DNA of 9,067 nucleotides from Afipia sp. (GTDB lineage Bacteria > Pseudomonadota > Alphaproteobacteria > Rhizobiales > Xanthobacteraceae). This document shows, piece after piece, positions 1 to 6,300 of the stretch. The translations under genes were made by a program, and so were the position numbers. Position 1 is the stretch's first letter. Each line of letters opens with the position of its first letter. Location: assembly GCA_020056155.1 (NCBI GenBank), contig JAGVII010000707.1, positions 1 to 9,067 of the forward strand. The letters are read 5' to 3'. A model generated the notes under the pieces. The model searched no databases and had not been told where the DNA came from. It saw only the letters and a program-made list of their open reading frames with translations.

Positions 1-1014
1 CGCGATGTCGTGGGCCTCGTTCAATGGCATATCGCCATCGACCTCGAGATCGATGCTGACGGTCAGCTTCTCGCCGAGGTCGTGCACCGTGACATGGTGG
101 ATCGCCAGCCCCGAGTTGCGGGCGATCACCATGATTCGCTCGCGCACGCTTTCGTTGCTGCGGGCCACCGGCACGGCGGTAAACGTCAGGTCAGCGTCGT
201 GAAGGGCGCCGGCCACCGCGTCCTGCGCCTTGCGCTTGATGCTGTCGATCCGGTCAATGGGGTAGGTGCGGGGCACCTGCACCGTCGCATCGACAAAATG
301 CCGGGCGCCGACCATGCGCACCCGCAGCCGCTCCACATCGACCACGCCGGGAATGGCGCGGATGGCCTCTTCGGCCTTCGCCGATGCGCCTTCGGGCGCA
401 CGGTCGAGCAACGTCTCGACGGTCGATTTTCCGAGCCGCAGCCCCAGAATTGAAATCAGCACCGCGACCGCGATCGCGGCGCCGGCATCGCCCCAGGCAT
501 AGCCGAAGGCCGCAAGGCCGAGACCGATGATCACGGCGAACGAGCCCAGCACATCCGAGGCGAAGTGCAGCGCATCGGCTTCCAGCGCCTGACTCTTGGT
601 GGCCATGGCCGTCTTGTGGAGTGCCCGCGCGCGCCAGAAGTTCACCACGATGTCCACGATCAGCACGACGAAGGGCAGCGCCGTCAGCGTAGGCGGCGCC
701 GCGCCTTCGCGCAGGCGGCTGTAGGCCTCGACCACTATGCCGCCGGCCAGAATGTAGAGCAGGGCGATCACGCCCAGCGCCGAGAGGCTTTCGAGCTTGC
801 CATGGCCATAATGATGCTCGGCATCGGCGGGCTTGTCCGACACCCGCACCACGACCCACGTGACGACCGTGGCGATCAGATCGACGGACGAATGCAGCGC
901 CTCGGAAATCAGCGCGAGGCTGCCGATGGCGACGCCCACGGCGAATTTGATCGCCGCCATGCTGGCACTGGCGGCAATCGAAATGGCGGCGACCCGTTGC
1001 TTGACTGCGCTCAT
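1..1014 (-). CDS. CDF-family divalent metal cation efflux transporter (3' end outside window)
   Basis: Inner-membrane cation diffusion facilitator, expected to export Zn2+, Fe2+ or a related divalent ion using the proton gradient. The 338 codons visible run in frame to the left edge, so the C terminus is missing. Membrane helices lie near residues 9-29, 33-57, 77-97, 112-128, 154-175 and 178-196. The family metal site is visible as H41-x3-D45 in helix 2 and H150-x3-D154 in helix 5; a conserved HHYGHGKLES stretch (67-76) follows helix 2. After the normal cytoplasmic C-terminal domain (about 200-280) a second similar alpha/beta segment begins at about 287 (NESVRERI..., HHVTVHD...), suggesting a duplicated dimerisation domain. 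The ATG at 1014 is preceded by GAGGAG (1018-1023), 3 nt away. A Fur-box-like dyad lies about 70 nt upstream. Substrate cannot be fixed from sequence alone. Confidence 0.93.
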   Translation of the reverse strand, partial: MSAVKQRVAAISIAASASMAAIKFAVGVAIGSLALISEALHSSVDLIATVVTWVVVRVSDKPADAEHHYGHGKLESLSALGVIALLYILAGGIVVEAYSRLREGAAPPTLTALPFVVLIVDIVVNFWRARALHKTAMATKSQALEADALHFASDVLGSFAVIIGLGLAAFGYAWGDAGAAIAVAVLISILGLRLGKSTVETLLDRAPEGASAKAEEAIRAIPGVVDVERLRVRMVGARHFVDATVQVPRTYPIDRIDSIKRKAQDAVAGALHDADLTFTAVPVARSNESVRERIMVIARNSGLAIHHVTVHDLGEKLTVSIDLEVDGDMPLNEAHDIA

Positions 1015-1084
1015 CGGCTCCTCAATGCGCGGGTCTTGTCACGGCCATGCCGCGAACGTCAATCAATGAGTTCGCGATTCAAAA

Positions 1085-1099
1085 TGCGTATCATTCGCA
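1085..1099. promoter_or_regulatory. Fur-box-like 7-1-7 inverted repeat upstream of the CDF gene
   Basis: TGCGTAT-C-ATTCGCA is a near-perfect dyad: 6 of 7 arm positions match around a single central base, the geometry of Fur-family boxes. It sits between the quinone-reductase stop and the CDF start, about 70 nt before the latter, where a metal-responsive repressor would make sense. On the minus strand the TGCG/CGCA arms are followed by TTTT, so a very weak terminator for the upstream gene is an alternative reading (4-bp stem only). No confident -35/-10 pair was identified for the CDF gene itself. Confidence 0.35.
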
Positions 1100-1113
1100 G
1101 GAGAGACAGTACG

Positions 1114-2082
1114 TCAGAGCTTGAGGACAATCTTGCCGAAATGCCTGTTCGCCGACATGTAGTCCACAGCCTGCGCGATGTCGCCGAACGCGAATACGCG
1201 GTCGATCGGCAGCTTCAGCTCGCCGGATTCCACCGCGGGCCAGATGTCCTGTTTGACCTTCGTGAAGATGTCGCGGATTTCCTCGATCGAACGGGTGCGG
1301 AAGGTCACGCCGATGTACTGGATGCGGCGCGCGGCGTGCAGATCGAAATCGAAATCGCCGTGGGTGCCGCCGAGCCGTCCGACATTGACGATGCGGCCGA
1401 GCACTTTTGTCGCCGCAAGGTTCTGGTTGGCGAGCTTGCCCGACACCTGATCGATGATGATGTCAACGCCCGCGCCGCCGGTGGCCTTCAGGACCTGATC
1501 GACCCACGCCGGATCGTTCGAGTCGATCACCATACCCGCGCCGTGGGCGGTGAGCTGCGCACGGCGCGCGGCGTCCGTGGATGATCCGATCACCAGTTTC
1601 GCGCCCTTGAGCTTCGCGATTTGCTGCGCCATCAGCCCGACGCCTGAACTCGCGCCTTGCACCAGAACTGCCTGCCCCGGCTGAAGCGCGCCGTTGGTGA
1701 CGACAGCGTTGTGCATCGTCGTCAGCGCCAGCGTCAGCGACGCCGCCTGCTCGAAATCCATCGACACGGGGACGGGAAACACGCGGCCATAGTCCGTCAC
1801 CGCATATTCCGCGTAGGCGCCACCGCCGGAGCCCATGACGCGATCGCCGACTTTCAGGCCTTTCGCATCGGGTCCAAGTTCGACGATCTCGCCGGCCCAT
1901 TCCATGCCCAGCACGGTGCCGACGCCGCCAGCGGCGCCGTGAACATGCCCTTTGATCATGCCAAGATCCGCGCGGTTCATGCCGCAGGCGTGGACCTTTG
2001 CCAGAACCTGCGTACCTTTCGGCGAGGGCTTCGGCACGTCGGTGATCGCGGCGCCGTTCGCGCCGTAGACATAAGCCTTCAT
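1114..2082 (-). CDS. Zinc-independent NADPH:quinone oxidoreductase-like MDR dehydrogenase
   Basis: 322-aa member of the medium-chain dehydrogenase/reductase superfamily, quinone-oxidoreductase branch; cytoplasmic, expected to use NADPH to reduce quinones or activated C=C bonds. The GroES-like catalytic domain occupies about residues 1-125, with the family pattern ACGMNRADL (32-40) and LGMEWAGEIVELG (58-70). The Rossmann fold follows, with the nucleotide motif GASSGVG at 143-149. The four-cysteine structural-zinc lobe of alcohol dehydrogenases is absent, which places it with QOR-type rather than ADH-type enzymes. Length is normal for the family. The ATG at 2082 has only a weak purine run (AGAGAG) upstream. 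It ends 99 nt before the CDF gene on the same strand; an independent CDF promoter is possible. The true substrate is unknown. Confidence 0.92.
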   Translation of the reverse strand: MKAYVYGANGAAITDVPKPSPKGTQVLAKVHACGMNRADLGMIKGHVHGAAGGVGTVLGMEWAGEIVELGPDAKGLKVGDRVMGSGGGAYAEYAVTDYGRVFPVPVSMDFEQAASLTLALTTMHNAVVTNGALQPGQAVLVQGASSGVGLMAQQIAKLKGAKLVIGSSTDAARRAQLTAHGAGMVIDSNDPAWVDQVLKATGGAGVDIIIDQVSGKLANQNLAATKVLGRIVNVGRLGGTHGDFDFDLHAARRIQYIGVTFRTRSIEEIRDIFTKVKQDIWPAVESGELKLPIDRVFAFGDIAQAVDYMSANRHFGKIVLKL

Positions 2083-2118
2083 GGGATTGCTCTCTGAATG
2101 ACGCGGCTGAGGACGTCA

Positions 2119-2148
2119 GGTATAGCAGTACTTTCGCGGCCGCGTAAA
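2119..2148 (-). promoter_or_regulatory. Candidate extended -10 promoter for the quinone-reductase gene
   Basis: On the minus strand TGCTATACC reads as an extended -10 (TG-n-TATACC; hexamer at 2119-2124), with TTTACG (2143-2148) 18 nt further upstream as a poor -35. The predicted start near 2112 gives an untranslated leader of about 30 nt before the ATG at 2082. Each hexamer matches the sigma-70 consensus at 4 of 6 positions, so this is a modest prediction. A 10-bp palindrome, CGCGGCCGCG (2135-2144), overlaps the spacer. Confidence 0.35.
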
Positions 2149-2220
2149 ATGGGTGTCTGCGGCGCTAGTCGCGATGGCGCCGGTGGCCGACGCGGCGAAA
2201 TAGCCGATAATGACCCGCAT

Positions 2221-2244
2221 TTTGGTAAGGCGGCGCTCACCAAA
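2221..2244. repeat. Inverted repeat TTTGGT-N12-ACCAAA upstream of the receptor gene
   Basis: Perfect 6-bp arms (2221-2226 and 2239-2244) are separated by 12 nt, in the 227-nt divergent gap between the quinone-reductase and receptor-like genes and about 65 nt before the latter's start. The spacing resembles a two-half-site operator for a dimeric regulator, but no regulator gene adjoins it and arms this short can arise by chance. No convincing promoter for the plus-strand gene was found around it. Confidence 0.2.
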
Positions 2245-2309
2245 TTCTGTCACAGCTTCGTTATCGGATTCGCGGTGCCAACCTGCGGATCGCATCCCCG
2301 TGCGGAGAC

Positions 2310-3413
2310 ATGATGGTCCTGCGGATAGCCTGTCTGGTGGTCATGTTGTTCTCGGTCCTGCCGTTCGCGCAGGCGGAGGAGACGACGTCAGCGATTCCGC
2401 AGCGCGAACTCGTGGTCGGCGTGAAGGACGCGCCGCCGTTCGCGGTGAAGGGTGCCGATGGTGCATGGTCGGGCCTCAGCGTCGAACTCTGGCGTCAGGT
2501 CGCGAAGGTGGCGATGCTGCATTACCGCTTCACCGAACTGCAGGACATGCCGCAGCTGATCCAGGAAACGGCTGCCGGAAATCTCGATGTGGCCATCGGT
2601 GCGATCACGGTCACCGGCGAGAGGGAGAAGATTCTCGATTTCACGCAGACCTACTATTCGACCGGCACTGGTATCGCCGTTCCGGTCGTGAGTGTGATGA
2701 ACTGGGGCACGCTGCGCCGGGCGATGACGTCGTTCAATTTCCTGCAGGCGGTCATCGCGCTGATCGGACTGACCCTGGGCGCGGGCATTCTCGTGTGGCT
2801 GCTGGAGCGGCGGCAGAACGAGTATTTCGGCGGAAGCGTCACCAAGGGCATCAGCTCCAGCGTGTGGTGGTCGACACTCGCGATGACGCAGAGATCGTCG
2901 GCGGAGAAGGGGCCGCAAACCATCCTGGGCCGGTTCGTCGCGACGATCTGGCTGGTGGTGTCGGTGATCACGATCGCGGTGTTTACGGCCGGTGTCACAT
3001 CGGTGCTGACCACTTCGCAAATTCAGGGAACGATTACAGGCGTGTCCGATCTGACATCGGTTCGCGTCGGCACCGTCAAGGGAACGTCGTCGGAGGGAGA
3101 TCTCATCAGGCGCAAGCTGAAGTTTCAGCCCTATGATACGGTCCGCGATGGCCTGAAAGCGCTGCGGGCGGGACGCCTCGACGCCTTTGTCTACGACAAG
3201 CCGTTGCTGACATGGGCCATCCGTCAGGGTTATGCGTCGCGGCTCAAGGTGCTGGATATTTCGATCGAAGCGCAGAATTACGCGTTCGCCGTGCCGCCCG
3301 ACAGCCCGCTGCGCAAACCGCTGTCGATTGCGATCCTCGATACGATCCAGAACGAGCAATGGACCGAGGCGCGCATCCGTTACCTTGGAGAGGATTCGCT
3401 GAGCTCGCCTTGA
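2310..3413 (+). CDS. Ionotropic-glutamate-receptor-like protein: solute-binding lobes plus pore, noncanonical filter
   Basis: 367 aa with the GluR0 order: signal peptide (1-22, AQA cleavage site), lobe 1 (33-126), helix M1 (about 144-164), re-entrant loop (183-204), helix M2 (207-233), lobe 2 (250-360). Lobe 1 carries DVAIGAITVTGEREK with R105, the arginine that holds the ligand carboxylate in this fold. Lobe 2 has VYDKPLL with D296, the usual amino-group ligand. M2 contains FTAGVTSVLTT, corresponding to the receptor SYTAN-type gating motif. The P-loop aligns without gaps to prokaryotic K+-type receptors, but where these read TVGYGD this protein has QRSSAE (194-199). It is therefore probably a periplasmic amino-acid sensor or ligand-gated pore that is not K+-selective; non-conducting is possible. 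GGAG (2304-2307) lies 2 nt from ATG 2310 and 5 nt from ATG 2313, so the second may be used. It is not a plain ABC binding protein, because the two lobes are split by membrane segments. Confidence 0.85.
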   Translation: MMVLRIACLVVMLFSVLPFAQAEETTSAIPQRELVVGVKDAPPFAVKGADGAWSGLSVELWRQVAKVAMLHYRFTELQDMPQLIQETAAGNLDVAIGAITVTGEREKILDFTQTYYSTGTGIAVPVVSVMNWGTLRRAMTSFNFLQAVIALIGLTLGAGILVWLLERRQNEYFGGSVTKGISSSVWWSTLAMTQRSSAEKGPQTILGRFVATIWLVVSVITIAVFTAGVTSVLTTSQIQGTITGVSDLTSVRVGTVKGTSSEGDLIRRKLKFQPYDTVRDGLKALRAGRLDAFVYDKPLLTWAIRQGYASRLKVLDISIEAQNYAFAVPPDSPLRKPLSIAILDTIQNEQWTEARIRYLGEDSLSSP

Positions 3414-3414
3414 G

Positions 3415-3426
3415 CGCGCATGCGCG
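3415..3426. repeat. Perfect 12-bp palindrome just after the receptor-like gene
   Basis: CGCGCATGCGCG begins 2 nt after the stop. It is uninterrupted and has no following T-run, so it is not a normal intrinsic terminator. It is rich in CGCG, which is common in this GC-rich sequence, so it may be meaningless. The rest of the 163-nt gap before the MFS start shows an imperfect GTGA-ATTC-TCAC dyad (3428-3439) and no clear promoter. Confidence 0.2.
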
Positions 3427-3576
3427 GGTGAATTCTCACGCGATCGTGTAGCCGTTCGATGCGGTTATCGCGGCGCGCATATGCCGCATGCAGTGCCGCC
3501 AGTGCAGGCCGGAGCCTGTTCCCGCTACATATGCACATCACGCCACGCGCGACGCGCTTTCAGGACACTTCGCAGA

Positions 3577-4950
3577 ATGGACGCAATTTCAGCGAAGCTG
3601 GCTCCGGTGACGGATGGCCTTCCGCCCGAGCGCAGGCGGTGGGCCGTTCTTGCGATCTTCACTGCATTGGCGATGGCCGCCCTCGACACCGCGATCGCCA
3701 ATATCGCGCTTCCGGCGATTGCGGCCGATCTGAATACGACGCCGGCCGATGTCATCTGGGTTGTGAACGTGTATCAGATCGCCATGGTGGCGACACTGTT
3801 GCCGCTGGCGGCGCTCGGCGAAATCGTCGGCCATCAACGCATCTACTTCGGCGGATTGCTGCTATTCACGCTGTCCTCGCTGGCTTGCGCGCTGGCGTGG
3901 TCGCTGCCGTCATTGCTGGCTGCGCGTGTTCTGCAGGGATTGGGCGCGGCCGGTGTGATGAGCGTCAACACGGCGCTGGTCCGGTTTGTTTATCCCTCGC
4001 GTCTTCACGGCCGCGGCTTCGGCAACAACGCGCTGGTGGTGGCGACGGCATTCACGATCGGACCGGCACTCGCATCCGGTATTCTGTCGGTAGCATCATG
4101 GCCGTGGCTGTTTGCGATCAATATTCCGTTCGGTGTCGCGGCGATGCTGATCGGCATGAAAACGCTGCCGCAGACGCCGCGCGCTGCTCACACCTTCGAC
4201 TTTCCCGGCGCGTTGCTCACGTCGATAAGCCTCTGCCTTTTCATCATGGGGATCGGCAGTGCCGCTCACGGGGCATCTGCTGCCGTTGTCGCCGTCGAGC
4301 TTGCAGGGGCAGTCATCTTCGGCGCGCTGCTGATCCGCCGGCAGGCGGGGCATCCGGCCCCGATGCTGCCGGTCGATCTGTTTCGGAGGCCGATGTTCTC
4401 CCTGTCGGTCGCCACCGCGGTGTGTTCGTTCGCGGTGCAGGGCCTCGCGTTCGTGTCGCTGCCGTTCTACTTCGAGGATGTGCTGCACCGGACGCCCATT
4501 GAAACCGGCTTCTTCATGACGCCATGGTCGGTGGTGGTCGGCATCATGGCGCCGATCGCGGGGCGGCTGTCGGATCGTCATTCCGCCGGGATACTGGGCG
4601 GGTTGGGGCTGCTCATGCTCGGTATCGGCATGGCGCTTCTAGCGATGTTGCCTCCGTCGCCGAGCGTCTTCGATATTGTCTGGCGCATGGCGATTTGCGG
4701 CTGCGGATTCGGCTTCTTCCAGTCCCCGAACATGAAGGCCATCATGAGCAGCGCACCGGATGGGCGCAGCGGTGGGGCGAGTGGCATCGTCGCCACCGCG
4801 CGGCTGATCGGGCAGACCACGGGTGCCGCGCTGGCTGCGTTATGTTTCGCGCTCGCCGGCAGCGAGGGCGCGACGCTGGCGCTGGCGCTGGGGGCGGGGT
4901 TCGGCGCGCTCGGCTGTGTCATGAGCTTCCTGCGCCTGACTGTGCGTTGA
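3577..4950 (+). CDS. DHA2-type (EmrB/QacA) 14-helix MFS drug/solute exporter
   Basis: 457-aa inner-membrane proton antiporter of the major facilitator superfamily. About 14 hydrophobic segments can be counted, the DHA2 topology. Helix 1 has the family motif LDTAIANIALPAIAADL with D37. GEIVGHQRIYFGG (81-93) is a motif A variant, and RVLQGLGAAGVM (117-128) is motif B with R117. GPALASGILS with WPWLFAINIPFG (162-186) is the exporter-specific motif C. The frame is open upstream to an ATG at 3481, but the extra 32 residues are arginine- and cysteine-rich and unlike an MFS N terminus. The ATG at 3577 gives a normal short cytoplasmic tail and has AGGA (3562-3565) 11 nt upstream, a weak match. No TetR/MarR regulator or membrane-fusion partner adjoins it, so it probably works alone. 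Substrate unknown. Confidence 0.9.
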   Translation: MDAISAKLAPVTDGLPPERRRWAVLAIFTALAMAALDTAIANIALPAIAADLNTTPADVIWVVNVYQIAMVATLLPLAALGEIVGHQRIYFGGLLLFTLSSLACALAWSLPSLLAARVLQGLGAAGVMSVNTALVRFVYPSRLHGRGFGNNALVVATAFTIGPALASGILSVASWPWLFAINIPFGVAAMLIGMKTLPQTPRAAHTFDFPGALLTSISLCLFIMGIGSAAHGASAAVVAVELAGAVIFGALLIRRQAGHPAPMLPVDLFRRPMFSLSVATAVCSFAVQGLAFVSLPFYFEDVLHRTPIETGFFMTPWSVVVGIMAPIAGRLSDRHSAGILGGLGLLMLGIGMALLAMLPPSPSVFDIVWRMAICGCGFGFFQSPNMKAIMSSAPDGRSGGASGIVATARLIGQTTGAALAALCFALAGSEGATLALALGAGFGALGCVMSFLRLTVR

Positions 4951-5002
4951 CGCTCCGGATTTTCCGGCCTACCGATTGTTCAAAGAATAATCGCTAGGGG
5001 AG

Positions 5003-5797
5003 ATGTCAGTGTCAGACCAGCCGGTGCTTCTGAAAGTCGATGGGTCGATTGCCCGCATCGTTTTCAACCGTCCTAAAGTCCTGAACGCGCTTAGTGTGGC
5101 CGCGGCAGAAGCCTTTCTCGCGGCCTGCAAAAGCGTAGCCGCCGATTCGGGAAATCGCGTCGTCATCATCGCAGGGGAGGGCCGCGCCTTTATGGCGGGC
5201 GGCGATATCTCCGCATTCCAGGGACCGGCAGACGAAGTGCGAAAGCATGTCCCGACCATCATGGAGCCGTTGCACGAAGGCCTCGAAATTCTGGCGGGAC
5301 TGCCGCAGCCTGTGATCGCAAGTCTGCACGGGCCTGTGGCAGGGGCAGGCATGAGCATCGCGCTTTCGACCGATCTTGCGATTGCCGCGGACACCGCGAT
5401 TTTCACACTGGCCTATTCCAAGCTTGGCACCAGTCCGGACGGATCGTCGTCGTGGACGCTGCCGCGGCTGGTCGGGCTGCGCAAGGCGATGGAAATCGCG
5501 CTGTTGTCGGACGTTTACGATGCCGCTGAAGCGCTCCGGCTCGGTCTGGTTAATCGCGTGGTGCCGGCGGACGATCTCGCCAGCGAGACCGACAAGCTTG
5601 CACGCCGTCTCGCCGAGGGACCGACATTTGCTTACGGACAGGCCAAGGCGCTGCTGCGCGGCTCGCTCGACAATTCGCTGCACGATCAAATGGAGGCCGA
5701 AGCGAAAGCGTTCGGCGCGTGCATCGGGACCGCAGACTTCGCGGAAGGCGTCGGTGCGTTCCTTGCCAAGCGACAGCCGACATTCAAGGGCAAGTGA
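5003..5797 (+). CDS. Enoyl-CoA hydratase/isomerase, PaaG-like crotonase
   Basis: 264-aa cytoplasmic crotonase-fold enzyme acting on acyl-CoA thioesters. The oxyanion-hole segments are AFMAGGDISAF (62-72) and HGPVAGAGMS (109-118). The active-site loop reads KLGTSPDGSSSWTLPRLVG (140-158): D146 stands where isomerases of the PaaG type carry their catalytic aspartate, and the glutamate pair of classical hydratases is not conserved. Double-bond isomerisation (PaaG-like or delta3-delta2 enoyl-CoA isomerase) is therefore likelier than hydration. The usual 'GG' of this loop is 'SS' here. ATG 5003 directly follows AGGGGAG (spacing 2 from GGGG), while GTG 5009 has better spacing; a start at 5009 would remove two residues. 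No phenylacetate (paaABC) or beta-oxidation genes are in the window. It lies 52 nt after the MFS gene and 41 nt before the AhpD-like gene. Confidence 0.92.
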   Translation: MSVSDQPVLLKVDGSIARIVFNRPKVLNALSVAAAEAFLAACKSVAADSGNRVVIIAGEGRAFMAGGDISAFQGPADEVRKHVPTIMEPLHEGLEILAGLPQPVIASLHGPVAGAGMSIALSTDLAIAADTAIFTLAYSKLGTSPDGSSSWTLPRLVGLRKAMEIALLSDVYDAAEALRLGLVNRVVPADDLASETDKLARRLAEGPTFAYGQAKALLRGSLDNSLHDQMEAEAKAFGACIGTADFAEGVGAFLAKRQPTFKGK

Positions 5798-5838
5798 ATG
5801 CATTAGGAATTTCCGGCGAATATTTGGGAGAATGATTC

Positions 5839-6297
5839 ATGAAAGCGAGACTGGCCCCTTACAAGATCGCGCCCGACCTTATGAAGGCGCTTGGCGGGCT
5901 CGAAGCCGCTGTGAAGGCGAGCGGGCTAGAGCATTCGCTGATCGAACTGGTCAAGACACGTGCGTCGCAGATCAATGGCTGCGCGTTCTGCATTCATATG
6001 CACACCAAGGATGCGCGCGCCGCCGGTGAAACCGAGGAGCGGTTGTATCTGCTGAGCGTCTGGCGTGAATCGCCGCTCTATACCGATCGCGAACGGGCTG
6101 CGCTGGCCTGGACTGAATCCGTGACGCTGTTGTCACAAACCAATGTTCCCGACGATGTCTACGAGCAGGTTCGCGGGAGTTTTTCGGATGAAGAGATCGT
6201 CAAGCTGACCATGCTGGTGGCCACCATCAATGCCTGGAACCGAATCGCCGTCAGTTTCAGGTTTATCCATCCGGTGAAAGCGGCGGCAGTCGCCTGA
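5839..6297 (+). CDS. AhpD-like alkylhydroperoxidase / carboxymuconolactone decarboxylase family protein
   Basis: 152-aa all-helical protein of the CMD/AhpD family. The peroxidase signature is complete: E36, then C48-x2-C51-x3-H55 in NGCAFCIHMH, the same spacing as the Glu/Cys/Cys/His proton-relay site of AhpD. It should be a thiol-based peroxidase or reductase; the redox cysteines argue against a true carboxymuconolactone decarboxylase. GGGAG (5826-5830) lies 8 nt before the ATG, a strong ribosome site. It follows the crotonase after 41 nt with no terminator and is likely in the same mRNA. No AhpC or alkyl-hydroperoxide reductase gene is present, so its electron donor is unknown. Its stop is only 3 nt from the convergent acyltransferase stop. 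Confidence 0.92.
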   Translation: MKARLAPYKIAPDLMKALGGLEAAVKASGLEHSLIELVKTRASQINGCAFCIHMHTKDARAAGETEERLYLLSVWRESPLYTDRERAALAWTESVTLLSQTNVPDDVYEQVRGSFSDEEIVKLTMLVATINAWNRIAVSFRFIHPVKAAAVA

Positions 6298-6300
6298 CCG

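Noticed and set aside
565..1584. Long open plus-strand frame of 339 codons
   Set aside because: It runs antisense across two clear genes and their gap; Arg/Asp/His-rich composition is typical of a GC-rich shadow frame.
2388..3359. Long open minus-strand frame of 323 codons opposite the receptor-like gene
   Set aside because: Shadow frame, Arg/His-rich with no domain; the plus strand has a signal peptide, helices and binding motifs.
3481..3576. Longer MFS protein starting at ATG 3481
   Set aside because: The 32 added residues are Arg/Cys-rich and unlike MFS N termini; ATG 3577 gives the expected short tail before helix 1.
4955..4967. CCGGA-TTT-TCCGG hairpin after the MFS gene as a terminator
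   Set aside because: Only a 5-bp stem and no following T-run; transcription may continue into the crotonase gene.
5012..5803. Minus-strand open frame opposite the crotonase
   Set aside because: Antisense shadow without motifs; the crotonase frame has complete family signatures.
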